Positions 1 to 5,019 of a DNA stretch of 5,121 nt are shown here, one piece after another. The stretch is taken from positions 1 to 5,121 of the forward strand of contig CANRLQ010000069.1 of assembly GCA_947631525.1 (NCBI GenBank). Reading direction: 5' to 3'. This DNA comes from an uncultured Bacilli bacterium. Its GTDB lineage: Bacteria; Bacillota_I; Bacilli_A; RF39; UBA660. Position 1 is the first letter of the stretch. Each line of letters starts with the position of its first letter. The position numbers and the translations under genes were made by a program. Under the pieces are notes generated by a model. That model was given only the letters and a program-made list of their open reading frames with translations, had not been told where the DNA came from and did no database searches.

Positions 1-49
1 ATTTTATAGAACCACATAAAGTGATTATTTTATGTCCATTAATTGGCAT
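1..49 (-). CDS. 5' end of a possible nucleoside 2-deoxyribosyltransferase-like protein (partial, runs off the left edge)
   Basis: Only 16 codons plus one base lie in the window, reading MPINGHKIITLCGSIK. The start is well supported: ATG at 49-47 is preceded, with 8 nt spacing, by a strong ribosome binding site (GGAAAGGAG on the minus strand), and there is a promoter upstream. The stretch K-I-I-T-L-C-G-S resembles the first beta strand and glycine-containing loop at the N-terminus of nucleoside 2-deoxyribosyltransferase-like or DUF4406-like proteins of Firmicutes and phages, which often begin with 'KI.TLCGS'. That family call rests on this short motif alone. P-loop-like nucleotide enzymes are an alternative. 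It lies 91 nt downstream of the M60 protease stop codon, in the same direction. With its own promoter, it need not share that gene's transcript. Confidence 0.55.
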   Translation of the reverse strand, partial: MPINGHKIITLCGSIK

Positions 50-57
50 TAATATTA

Positions 58-66
58 CTCCTTTCC
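58..66 (-). promoter_or_regulatory. Shine-Dalgarno site of the left-edge gene
   Basis: The minus strand reads GGAAAGGAG, ending 8 nt before the ATG at 49-47. This is a near-optimal ribosome binding site. It is the main reason for accepting the truncated reading frame at the window edge as a real gene start. Confidence 0.75.
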
Positions 67-112
67 ATTCAATGATACCATGTTTAAATATAATTAGCAA
101 TAGCATTGAATG
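66..112. repeat. Pair of palindromic CATTSAATG motifs flanking a promoter
   Basis: CATTCAATG lies at 66-74 and CATTGAATG at 104-112. Each is a 4-bp dyad around a single central base, and the two are perfect reverse complements of each other. Their centres are 38 bp apart. One copy lies just upstream of the predicted -35 and the other overlaps the -10 and the expected transcription start. The placement suits a repressor operator pair, but no regulator is known from the sequence. The same arms could also form a 9-bp hairpin with a 29-nt loop. Confidence 0.35.
72..100 (-). promoter_or_regulatory. Predicted sigma-A type promoter of the left-edge gene
   Basis: On the minus strand, -35 TTGCTA (100-95) is followed by a 17-nt spacer and -10 TATCAT (77-72). 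The -10 is preceded by TGG, so it is an extended -10. Transcription would start near 66, giving a leader just long enough for the ribosome binding site. Two copies of a 9-bp palindrome (66-74 and 104-112) flank these elements and could be operator sites. Confidence 0.5.
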
Positions 113-140
113 TTTTTTATTATTTATATTATTTAAGTAA

Positions 141-3100
141 TTATCTCTTAAACAAATAAGTTGATATCACTGCCATAGCAAACATAATGATTACTGCAAC
201 AACAACTTCAAAAATGGTATATTCATCATCTAACCATTGATCTATAAAATTCTTTTTTTCTACTTTAGTTTTAGAAACATCTTCCTTATCTTCTTTTACA
301 GTAATATCTTTATCTTTATAAGATTTTTCTTCTACTTTTTCTGATGCTATTTCATCATTTTCTTTATTTTCATTTGTTGTTTTATTTTCATTTGTTGATA
401 AAGTTTTTGATAATTTATTATTTTCTTCATTATTATTTTGTTTTGTTGAATTATTAGAAGATATTTTTTTACCTTCATTTTTCTGTTTATCTTTTTCTAA
501 TTTTTTATCATTTGTTTCTTCTTTATTTTTTTCTGAATCATTTGAGGTAACATCTTTAACCATTTTAATAGTTAATTTATAAACAGATTTATTTAAATCA
601 GAATCCATAACAGAATAAGTTACTTCATATGTTCCTACTTTATGAATATCTAAATTTGAGTTAATTGTTGTACTATCATTATCAATGATAATATCTCCAT
701 CTTCATTATCAGTAGCACTAATTAATGAATATAAATTAATATTTGTTCCTACCTTATATTGTGATTGTCCTTTATAAGTAATAACAGGTGAACCACCTTT
801 TTTAATTTTTTCAATAAAATCGTTATAATCTTGTTGATCTATTTCTTTTAACATACTATGTAAATTAATAATTCGAGCTTTTTCTTTAAAATTAATAAAT
901 CTATTTTTTATTTCTTTTTCTGTTACTTTCTCTTTATAAGAATTAATTTGATTAATTATATATTTCTTTAAGGTAGTATAAGCTAAAGATGTTGCTGTAT
1001 CTTTATCCATACCTTCCATACGAATTCCATCATCCATTACAATATATCTTGTTGTTTCACTAGTAGGTGTATATTCTTGTACAATTTCATTTAATAATGT
1101 ACTATTCCACTTTACTCTACTATCATATCTAGAATGTGTAATTTCTATAATATAACCTGGTTTTAAATCTACTTCATAAGCATCTTGATTGAAATTAAAG
1201 TATCTACCATTAGGATCTTCTGGTATGAAGTTTCCTTTATTATCGTATCCCTTTTTTTCTTCTAAAAGTACATTTTCATCTTGATCCATAATTTTAATTA
1301 TGGCATTTTGGATTCCATTAAAATCAGCTCCACCAAATTCTACTTTAGCTTTTTTGTAATGATCCATAAATGTTAGTTTGCAACCAACAGTTTCATATAC
1401 TCCTTGTAATATTACAGAAAGGTAGTTAGCAACATCAATATTTTCAAATTTTTCATAATTATAAGTATAATTATTTTGATTTCCCTCTTTTATTAAAATG
1501 TTTACTCTATTTTGGTCATATCCATTTAAAATAGGCATTTGTAAATAGTAAGATCCTAAATTAAGTCCTTCTATTTTCATAAAAGAAGAGTTAATCTTTA
1601 CTGTTTTTACTGTTTTATCTCCTGATTTTATAAGGATTTTTTTACCTTTTAATTTCTCAATATTGTCAATTGATATATTTAAATTTAAATCTCCTGTAAT
1701 ATGATATTTATTATAAATGTCATTCTTAACTAATCCATATTTAATATCAAGATTTTCTCCTTGCATAATATCATCTAAAGATTTTTCAGAAACCATATCC
1801 TTTAAAATAGTAAGACTTGGATAATTTTTACTACTAATTGTTTCTTTAACTGAATCTGAAATATCTAAATTCCAAGCCTCCATATAAGGTGTTATATCAA
1901 CATGATAGATATCAGCAATTGCTAACGAATAAATATCTTGATTTGCATCTTTATTTGTAGGTAGTGTTCCATTATTTAATTTTTCACGATACCAACTAAA
2001 TATTTTCCCATATGTCGTACCACCTTCAAAATAATCAAATAAATTAATAATCATATAAAGTCTTGTTGAAACATCAGTTGATGTATATTTTTTTCCTTCT
2101 AAACGTTCAGAATTTTTCTTTTCTTCTATCTTCTTTAGTTCTCCTAACCAATCTCCTGGATAAAAATATATATTTTTATCAATTTGGATATAATGACCAA
2201 TTATATTGTTAGCTGTTTCTCCTAAATTCATTTGTCCTTTTCCAAGATTACCTTGATAACCATGAGCAAGTTCGTGAAGTCCTCCCCAATTCATTTGAAA
2301 GAAAGAGGACACAGAAGCACTATTTACACCAACATGATTTCCATTATAATAAGCAGCTCCTGCTCCATGAATATTTGCTCTTACTAAATATTTTGTTCTA
2401 ACATTTTGATCTGTTAATTTAACTGGATTTAAATCTAGACCTACATATTCATCCATTTTATCAACAACTTTTTGATAGTAACTAAGAAATGAATCTAATG
2501 TTAAAAAAGCATTACTATAGGCATTATGATTTACCATTTTGTTAATATCAGTAAATGGTACAACTATTGATACTACTTCATTTTCAACAACTGAATAAGT
2601 AGCCTTACTGTTTCGCCAATTATCAAAATATTCTTTTTCATTATCTTTATAATGATAGTAATCTAATTTCCAAACATCAACATCATATTCTAGTTCTATT
2701 TTAAATACTTTAGAAACATCTCCAGTTTTTAAAACAGTCGTTCTAAAATAAGGAACTGCATCCTCATATGTACCATCATTAAGTTTATTTTGAATTGTAA
2801 TCCAATTCCCATCATTTTTAATTGTTTGTGAAATTTCTTTAGCTGTATCATTTGTAATAAAATTTACGCTAATATCATTATCAGAAGATAAGATTCTTGC
2901 TTTTACGCTAGATTCTTTAGGCATATATATACCAAGAATTTGACGATCTCCATAATTACACCTTGAAAATCCTGCTAAATCCATATTCCATACAGATGGA
3001 ATTGTATATAATGTTCTTTCAACATTAATTTTTGCATTTGCATCATCTGTTACTATAACAGGAACAGTTAACTTAGTTTCATTATTATGAGAATCTTTTA

Positions 3101-3428
3101 CTTTGTAATTTATTTCATAAGTCCCAACTTGATTAACGTTTACTTCTCCAGTATAAGTAATATCAGTAGTTAAATCACCATCTTCAAAATCTTTAGCAAA
3201 AATTCTAAATCTAGTATCTAAAACATCAAAATTATCTATAATTCCTTTTTTAATAGTTATTTTAGTTGCTCCATAAAATATTGGTGCATTATTTACACTC
3301 CAATAACTATCTTTATTTTTTTTAGTTGTTTCTACCATTCCTGTTTTATCCGCATCAACATAAAGAAAAGGTATAAACGGATTTAATAAAATCGCAATTG
3401 AAAATAAAATATTTACAACTTTTTTCAA
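141..3428 (-). CDS. Secreted, membrane-anchored M60 family (enhancin/mucinase-like) zinc metallopeptidase
   Basis: This 1095-residue surface protein is predicted to cleave glycoproteins, probably mucin-type, outside the cell. Residues 1-26 form a signal peptide (MKK, a hydrophobic core, possible cleavage after V-D-A). A DUF5011-like Ig domain spans about 48-127, with F-E-D-G-D and V-G-T-Y-E-I-N-Y hallmarks. The M60 peptidase region spans about 155-525 and carries zinc motif HELAH at 385-389; E404, 14 residues on, fits the family's HExxH(8-28)E third ligand. Next come a beta-sandwich-like segment (about 578-650), a putative mucin/carbohydrate-binding module (about 690-770, PF03272-like, ending in a G-Y-I-I-E-I-T-H strand), a helical stretch, and a second DUF5011-like domain (about 880-957). 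A Lys/Glu/Asn-rich linker (about 959-1064) leads to a transmembrane helix (about 1072-1093) ending K-R. No LPXTG motif is present. I chose TTG at 3428 because AAGGGGGAG lies 6 nt upstream. An in-frame ATG at 3467 lies beside the predicted -10. The protease family call is firm; the substrate is inferred. Confidence 0.9.
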   Translation of the reverse strand: MKKVVNILFSIAILLNPFIPFLYVDADKTGMVETTKKNKDSYWSVNNAPIFYGATKITIKKGIIDNFDVLDTRFRIFAKDFEDGDLTTDITYTGEVNVNQVGTYEINYKVKDSHNNETKLTVPVIVTDDANAKINVERTLYTIPSVWNMDLAGFSRCNYGDRQILGIYMPKESSVKARILSSDNDISVNFITNDTAKEISQTIKNDGNWITIQNKLNDGTYEDAVPYFRTTVLKTGDVSKVFKIELEYDVDVWKLDYYHYKDNEKEYFDNWRNSKATYSVVENEVVSIVVPFTDINKMVNHNAYSNAFLTLDSFLSYYQKVVDKMDEYVGLDLNPVKLTDQNVRTKYLVRANIHGAGAAYYNGNHVGVNSASVSSFFQMNWGGLHELAHGYQGNLGKGQMNLGETANNIIGHYIQIDKNIYFYPGDWLGELKKIEEKKNSERLEGKKYTSTDVSTRLYMIINLFDYFEGGTTYGKIFSWYREKLNNGTLPTNKDANQDIYSLAIADIYHVDITPYMEAWNLDISDSVKETISSKNYPSLTILKDMVSEKSLDDIMQGENLDIKYGLVKNDIYNKYHITGDLNLNISIDNIEKLKGKKILIKSGDKTVKTVKINSSFMKIEGLNLGSYYLQMPILNGYDQNRVNILIKEGNQNNYTYNYEKFENIDVANYLSVILQGVYETVGCKLTFMDHYKKAKVEFGGADFNGIQNAIIKIMDQDENVLLEEKKGYDNKGNFIPEDPNGRYFNFNQDAYEVDLKPGYIIEITHSRYDSRVKWNSTLLNEIVQEYTPTSETTRYIVMDDGIRMEGMDKDTATSLAYTTLKKYIINQINSYKEKVTEKEIKNRFINFKEKARIINLHSMLKEIDQQDYNDFIEKIKKGGSPVITYKGQSQYKVGTNINLYSLISATDNEDGDIIIDNDSTTINSNLDIHKVGTYEVTYSVMDSDLNKSVYKLTIKMVKDVTSNDSEKNKEETNDKKLEKDKQKNEGKKISSNNSTKQNNNEENNKLSKTLSTNENKTTNENKENDEIASEKVEEKSYKDKDITVKEDKEDVSKTKVEKKNFIDQWLDDEYTIFEVVVAVIIMFAMAVISTYLFKR

Positions 3429-3434
3429 AACAAA

Positions 3435-3443
3435 CTCCCCCTT
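3435..3443 (-). promoter_or_regulatory. Strong Shine-Dalgarno site that fixes a TTG start for the M60 gene
   Basis: The minus strand reads AAGGGGGAG, followed by 6 nt (TTTGTT) and then TTG AAA AAA. This is ideal spacing for initiation at TTG (3428-3426). The upstream in-frame ATG (3467-3465) would place this purine run inside the coding sequence. It would also add 13 unusual residues before a normal Met-Lys-Lys signal peptide. Confidence 0.8.
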
Positions 3444-3458
3444 ACTTAAAGTATTAAT

Positions 3459-3487
3459 ATAATACATAACTTTTTTTAAAAATGCAA
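3459..3487 (-). promoter_or_regulatory. Predicted promoter of the M60 peptidase gene
   Basis: The minus strand has -35 TTGCAT (3487-3482), a 17-nt spacer and -10 TATTAT (3464-3459; five of six match consensus). The start of transcription would fall near 3452, giving a leader of about 24 nt with the ribosome binding site inside it. The -35 is only moderate (TTG conserved). An ATG at 3467-3465 sits within the spacer directly beside the -10 and so would be upstream of the RNA start. Confidence 0.5.
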
Positions 3488-3497
3488 GTTTTTTTTG

Positions 3498-3523
3498 AAA
3501 AAATTATAATTTTTATATAATTT
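3498..3523 (-). terminator. Weak A/T-only intrinsic terminator candidate after the zinc-ribbon gene
   Basis: On the minus strand an 8-bp inverted repeat (arms 3523-3516 and 3508-3501, loop of 7) leads into a run of six T (3503-3498). It sits about 20 nt beyond the stop codon of the zinc-ribbon gene and just before the M60 promoter, which is where a terminator is expected. The stem contains no G-C pairs, so termination would be leaky at best. In such AT-rich sequence it could arise by chance. Confidence 0.3.
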
Positions 3524-3543
3524 ATAAAATATATTAACTATAT

Positions 3544-4047
3544 TTATATTATTCTTAATAGTTGCAATAAATTAATATCTATTAAAATATGTACAATTAA
3601 TTTAATCATACTTTTGAATATTTTATGTTTATATTTCATTTTTACTTTTTTCTTGTCAAAAAATAATATTATTGGATTAGCTATAATAGAAATTATAATT
3701 CTGACAAATAAAAAACTTAAAATAAATGTTAGTAATACTGATAATAAATCTTGAAAGATAGTTTTTGCTTGAATATAAAAGGCTGCAATTTGAAAAAATA
3801 TTTCTATAATCTCGAATAATATACCTAATAAAAAATAATTTCTATATGAAAAATATAAATGTCCTATAATAAAAGGAACATACCAATTTTCATTATGAAG
3901 CATAATGTCATAATCTTCATTATATTTTTCTATTTCTTCAATCTTTGGTTCCTTTTTAGGATTTTGAATAAAGTTACCATTTTCCATTAATCCACATTTT
4001 AAACAACAACCATTATATATTATCCCACCACAATTTTTGCACTTCAT
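3544..4047 (-). CDS. Small zinc-ribbon integral membrane protein, DUF2628-like
   Basis: This is a 167-residue membrane protein of unknown function. The N-terminus holds a zinc-ribbon-like cysteine set: C3-x2-C6 and C15-x2-C18, with an additional C14. A charged, soluble stretch follows (about 28-52). Residues 55-70 (W-Y-V-P-F, then Y-F-S-Y-R-N) and the later A-N-P segment before a Lys-rich patch (131-149) resemble the DUF2628 pattern, in which an aromatic 'W..F..G..W..YR' entry precedes membrane helices. Hydrophobic helices are visible at about 71-93 and 101-129, with a shorter hydrophobic C-terminal stretch. The start ATG has GAAGAG 7 nt upstream. It lies between the tRNA terminator and the M60 gene, with its own extended -10 promoter, so it is probably a single-gene unit. 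Reality of the gene is likely; the DUF2628 assignment is tentative, and no enzymatic role should be assumed. Confidence 0.8.
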   Translation of the reverse strand: MKCKNCGGIIYNGCCLKCGLMENGNFIQNPKKEPKIEEIEKYNEDYDIMLHNENWYVPFIIGHLYFSYRNYFLLGILFEIIEIFFQIAAFYIQAKTIFQDLLSVLLTFILSFLFVRIIISIIANPIILFFDKKKVKMKYKHKIFKSMIKLIVHILIDINLLQLLRII

Positions 4048-4054
4048 TTTATCA

Positions 4055-4080
4055 CTCTTCTATCTATAGAAATTATAACA
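4055..4080 (-). promoter_or_regulatory. Extended -10 promoter and ribosome binding site of the zinc-ribbon gene
   Basis: The minus strand carries a perfect extended -10, TGTTATAAT (4080-4072). No good -35 is visible at the right distance, because the sequence there is the T-tract of the tRNA terminator. The ribosome binding site GAAGAG (4060-4055) follows, 7 nt before the ATG. The leader closely resembles that of the hpf gene. Confidence 0.55.
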
Positions 4081-4093
4081 TAATCAATATAAC

Positions 4094-4118
4094 AAAAAAA
4101 ACACTTATTAAAAGTGTT
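4094..4118 (-). terminator. Intrinsic terminator of the tRNA-Arg/tRNA-Pro unit
   Basis: On the minus strand, stem AACACTT (4118-4112), a 5-nt loop and AAGTGTT (4106-4100) run into eight consecutive T (4101-4094). It lies 11 nt past the CCA end of tRNA-Pro. This is a convincing Rho-independent terminator for the tRNA transcript. Confidence 0.8.
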
Positions 4119-4128
4119 AATAACTAAA

Positions 4129-4205
4129 TGGTCGGGAAAACAGGATTTGAACCTGCAACCCCTTGGTCCCAAACCAAGTGCTCTACCAAATTGAGCCATT
4201 TCCCG
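4129..4205 (-). tRNA. tRNA-Pro (anticodon TGG), CCA encoded
   Basis: The 77-nt gene folds as a standard cloverleaf. The acceptor stem pairs CGGGAAA with TTTCCCG, followed by discriminator A and an encoded CCA (4131-4129). The D arm contains TGGCTCAATTTGGTAGAGCA. The anticodon stem TTGG/CCAA encloses loop TTTGGGA, giving anticodon TGG, which reads the CCN proline codons through U34 wobble. The T arm has GCAGG/CCTGT pairing around loop TTCAAAT. It is the second gene of a tRNA pair, separated from tRNA-Arg by only four bases, so the two are surely co-transcribed and cut apart by RNase P and 3' processing. Confidence 0.97.
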
Positions 4206-4209
4206 AATA

Positions 4210-4286
4210 TGGTGCGCTCGAAGGGATTCGAACCCCTGACCCTTTGGTTCGTAGCCAAATACTCTATCCAGCTGAGCTACGAGCGC
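4210..4286 (-). tRNA. tRNA-Arg (anticodon ACG), CCA encoded
   Basis: This 77-nt cloverleaf has acceptor stem GCGCTCG paired with CGAGCGC, discriminator A and an encoded CCA (4212-4210). The D arm reads TAGCTCAGCTGGATAGAGTA. The anticodon stem TTTGG/CCAAA encloses loop CTACGAA, so the anticodon is ACG. In bacteria A34 of this tRNA is normally deaminated to inosine by TadA, letting it read CGT, CGC and CGA. The T arm is CAGGGGTTCGAATCCCTT. It is the promoter-proximal gene of the pair. Confidence 0.97.
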
Positions 4287-4317
4287 AGCTTACAGTTCGA
4301 TTCCATCTGACTCGTAA

Positions 4318-4346
4318 AGTATATCATTATTTTTAAAAAAAATCAA
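4318..4346 (-). promoter_or_regulatory. Promoter of the tRNA-Arg/tRNA-Pro unit
   Basis: The minus strand has -35 TTGATT (4346-4341), exactly 17 nt of spacer, and -10 TATACT (4323-4318) preceded by TGA, an extended -10. Transcription would begin near 4311, leaving about 25 nt of 5' leader for RNase P to remove before the mature end at 4286. This is one of the best-formed promoters in the window, as expected for stable RNA. Confidence 0.7.
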
Positions 4347-4417
4347 TTATTTTTTGAATTTTTTTAATATTTACTTTAATTTTCTATACATTTTCATTAA
4401 ATATTATGAAAATATAC

Positions 4418-4446
4418 AAAAAATAAGTCCAAAATGGACTTATTTT
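4418..4446 (-). terminator. Intrinsic terminator of hpf, overlapping its stop codon
   Basis: A perfect 12-bp stem (arms 4446-4435 and 4431-4420, loop TTT on the minus strand) is followed by, and partly includes, a run of six T (4423-4418). The TAA stop codon of hpf (4442-4440) lies inside the 5' arm, so ribosomes finishing translation would cover half of the hairpin. The core GTCCA/TGGAC is the only G/C-rich part. Confidence 0.8.
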
Positions 4447-4970
4447 ACATTAATTATACCATATTGTTGATCTTTTCTTTTATAAACAACAGAAACATCA
4501 TTTGTATCAACATTTTTAAAAACAAAGAAATCATGTCCTAATAGATTCATTTGAAGAATTGCTTCTTCTTCATTCATTGGTTTTGTTTCGATAGTCTTTC
4601 TCTTTACAATATTTTCTTCCACTTCTTCATCATCTGCTAATTCAAAATCAACAAATATACTTATATTCTCTTTAATATTTTTATGCATTCTAGTTTTATT
4701 CTTTCTTATTTGTCTTTCTAACTTTTCTAAAACTAAATCAATAGCGGCATATAAATCTTTATTAGCATCTTCTGCTCTTAAAATAGCTCCTTTAATTGGA
4801 ATTGTAACTTCTACTTTTTGATTAACTCCACTTGTTCTAATTAAAACATTTGCTGTAATGTCATTAGAATTTTCAAAATACTTATTTAACTTACCTATTT
4901 TTTCCTCAATATAATTCTTAATTGCATCTGTAACTTCAAGCTTACTTCCACGAATATTAAATTTCATCAT
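4440..4970 (-). CDS. hpf: Ribosome hibernation promoting factor, long form (HPF/RaiA family)
   Basis: This 176-residue protein is expected to bind the 30S decoding region in stationary phase or stress and to dimerise 70S ribosomes into inactive 100S particles. The N-terminal domain (about 1-100) begins K-F-N-I-R-G and contains the conserved V-T-D-A-I-K-N-Y-I-E-E-K-I-G-K-L helix, followed by the beta strands and a Lys/Arg-rich second helix (K-L-E-R-Q-I-R-K-N-K) typical of the family. An acidic linker (D-D-E-E-V-E-E) leads to the C-terminal dimerisation domain (121-176), with the signature K-P-M-N-E-E-E-A-I-L-Q-M-N-L-L-G-H-D-F-F-V-F. Length and two-domain layout match long HPF of Firmicutes, as opposed to short enterobacterial HPF or YfiA. 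Two adjacent ATG codons exist. The first (4970) sits 7 nt from GAAGGG, the same spacing seen in the neighbouring zinc-ribbon gene, so I prefer it; the second (4967) is possible. It has its own promoter and terminator. Confidence 0.97.
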   Translation of the reverse strand: MMKFNIRGSKLEVTDAIKNYIEEKIGKLNKYFENSNDITANVLIRTSGVNQKVEVTIPIKGAILRAEDANKDLYAAIDLVLEKLERQIRKNKTRMHKNIKENISIFVDFELADDEEVEENIVKRKTIETKPMNEEEAILQMNLLGHDFFVFKNVDTNDVSVVYKRKDQQYGIINVK

Positions 4971-4977
4971 TATCAGT

Positions 4978-4999
4978 CCCTTCTATCAACATTATAACA
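4978..4999 (-). promoter_or_regulatory. Extended -10 promoter and ribosome binding site of hpf
   Basis: The minus strand carries a perfect extended -10, TGTTATAAT (4999-4991). The ribosome binding site GAAGGG (4983-4978) is 7 nt before the first ATG. No convincing -35 is seen in the T-rich stretch upstream. The untranslated leader would be only about 14 nt, so any upstream structured RNA would belong to a different or longer transcript. Confidence 0.6.
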
Positions 5000-5019
5000 T
5001 AAAAAAATTACAAAATAAC

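Noticed and set aside
66..118. Plus-strand hairpin (9-bp arms 66-74 and 104-112) followed by six T, resembling a terminator
   Set aside because: No plus-strand gene is supported upstream of it and the 29-nt loop is long. The arms are better explained as a repeated palindrome around the minus-strand promoter.
3..140. Open plus-strand frame across the left intergenic region ending TAA at 138-140
   Set aside because: It overlaps, in antisense, a well-supported minus-strand promoter, ribosome binding site and gene start. It has no start signal in the window, and its composition is what AT-rich sequence gives by chance.
359..560. Low-complexity T-rich plus-strand stretch that might be read as a repeat array
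   Set aside because: It encodes the Lys/Glu/Asn/Ser-rich linker of the M60 protein. The copies of N-E-N-K and similar words are irregular, with no fixed unit or spacers, so it is neither a CRISPR array nor a tandem repeat.
4128..4310. Plus-strand 60-codon reading frame (begins M-V-G-K-T-G-F-E-P-A-T)
   Set aside because: It is the antisense of the two tRNA genes. The G-F-E-P-x-T pattern is the well-known false protein produced by translating antisense T arms. There is no ribosome binding site or independent coding signal.
4291..4314. tRNA T-loop-like string on the plus strand (GTTCGATTCC) in the tRNA leader, possible tRNA remnant
   Set aside because: The flanking bases do not form a T stem (TACAG against CCATC) and no acceptor partner is seen, so the resemblance is limited to the loop sequence.
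4347..4417. AT-rich gap between the hpf terminator and the tRNA promoter
   Set aside because: I found no ORF with a ribosome binding site, no stem with G-C content and no conserved motif here; it appears to be plain spacer.
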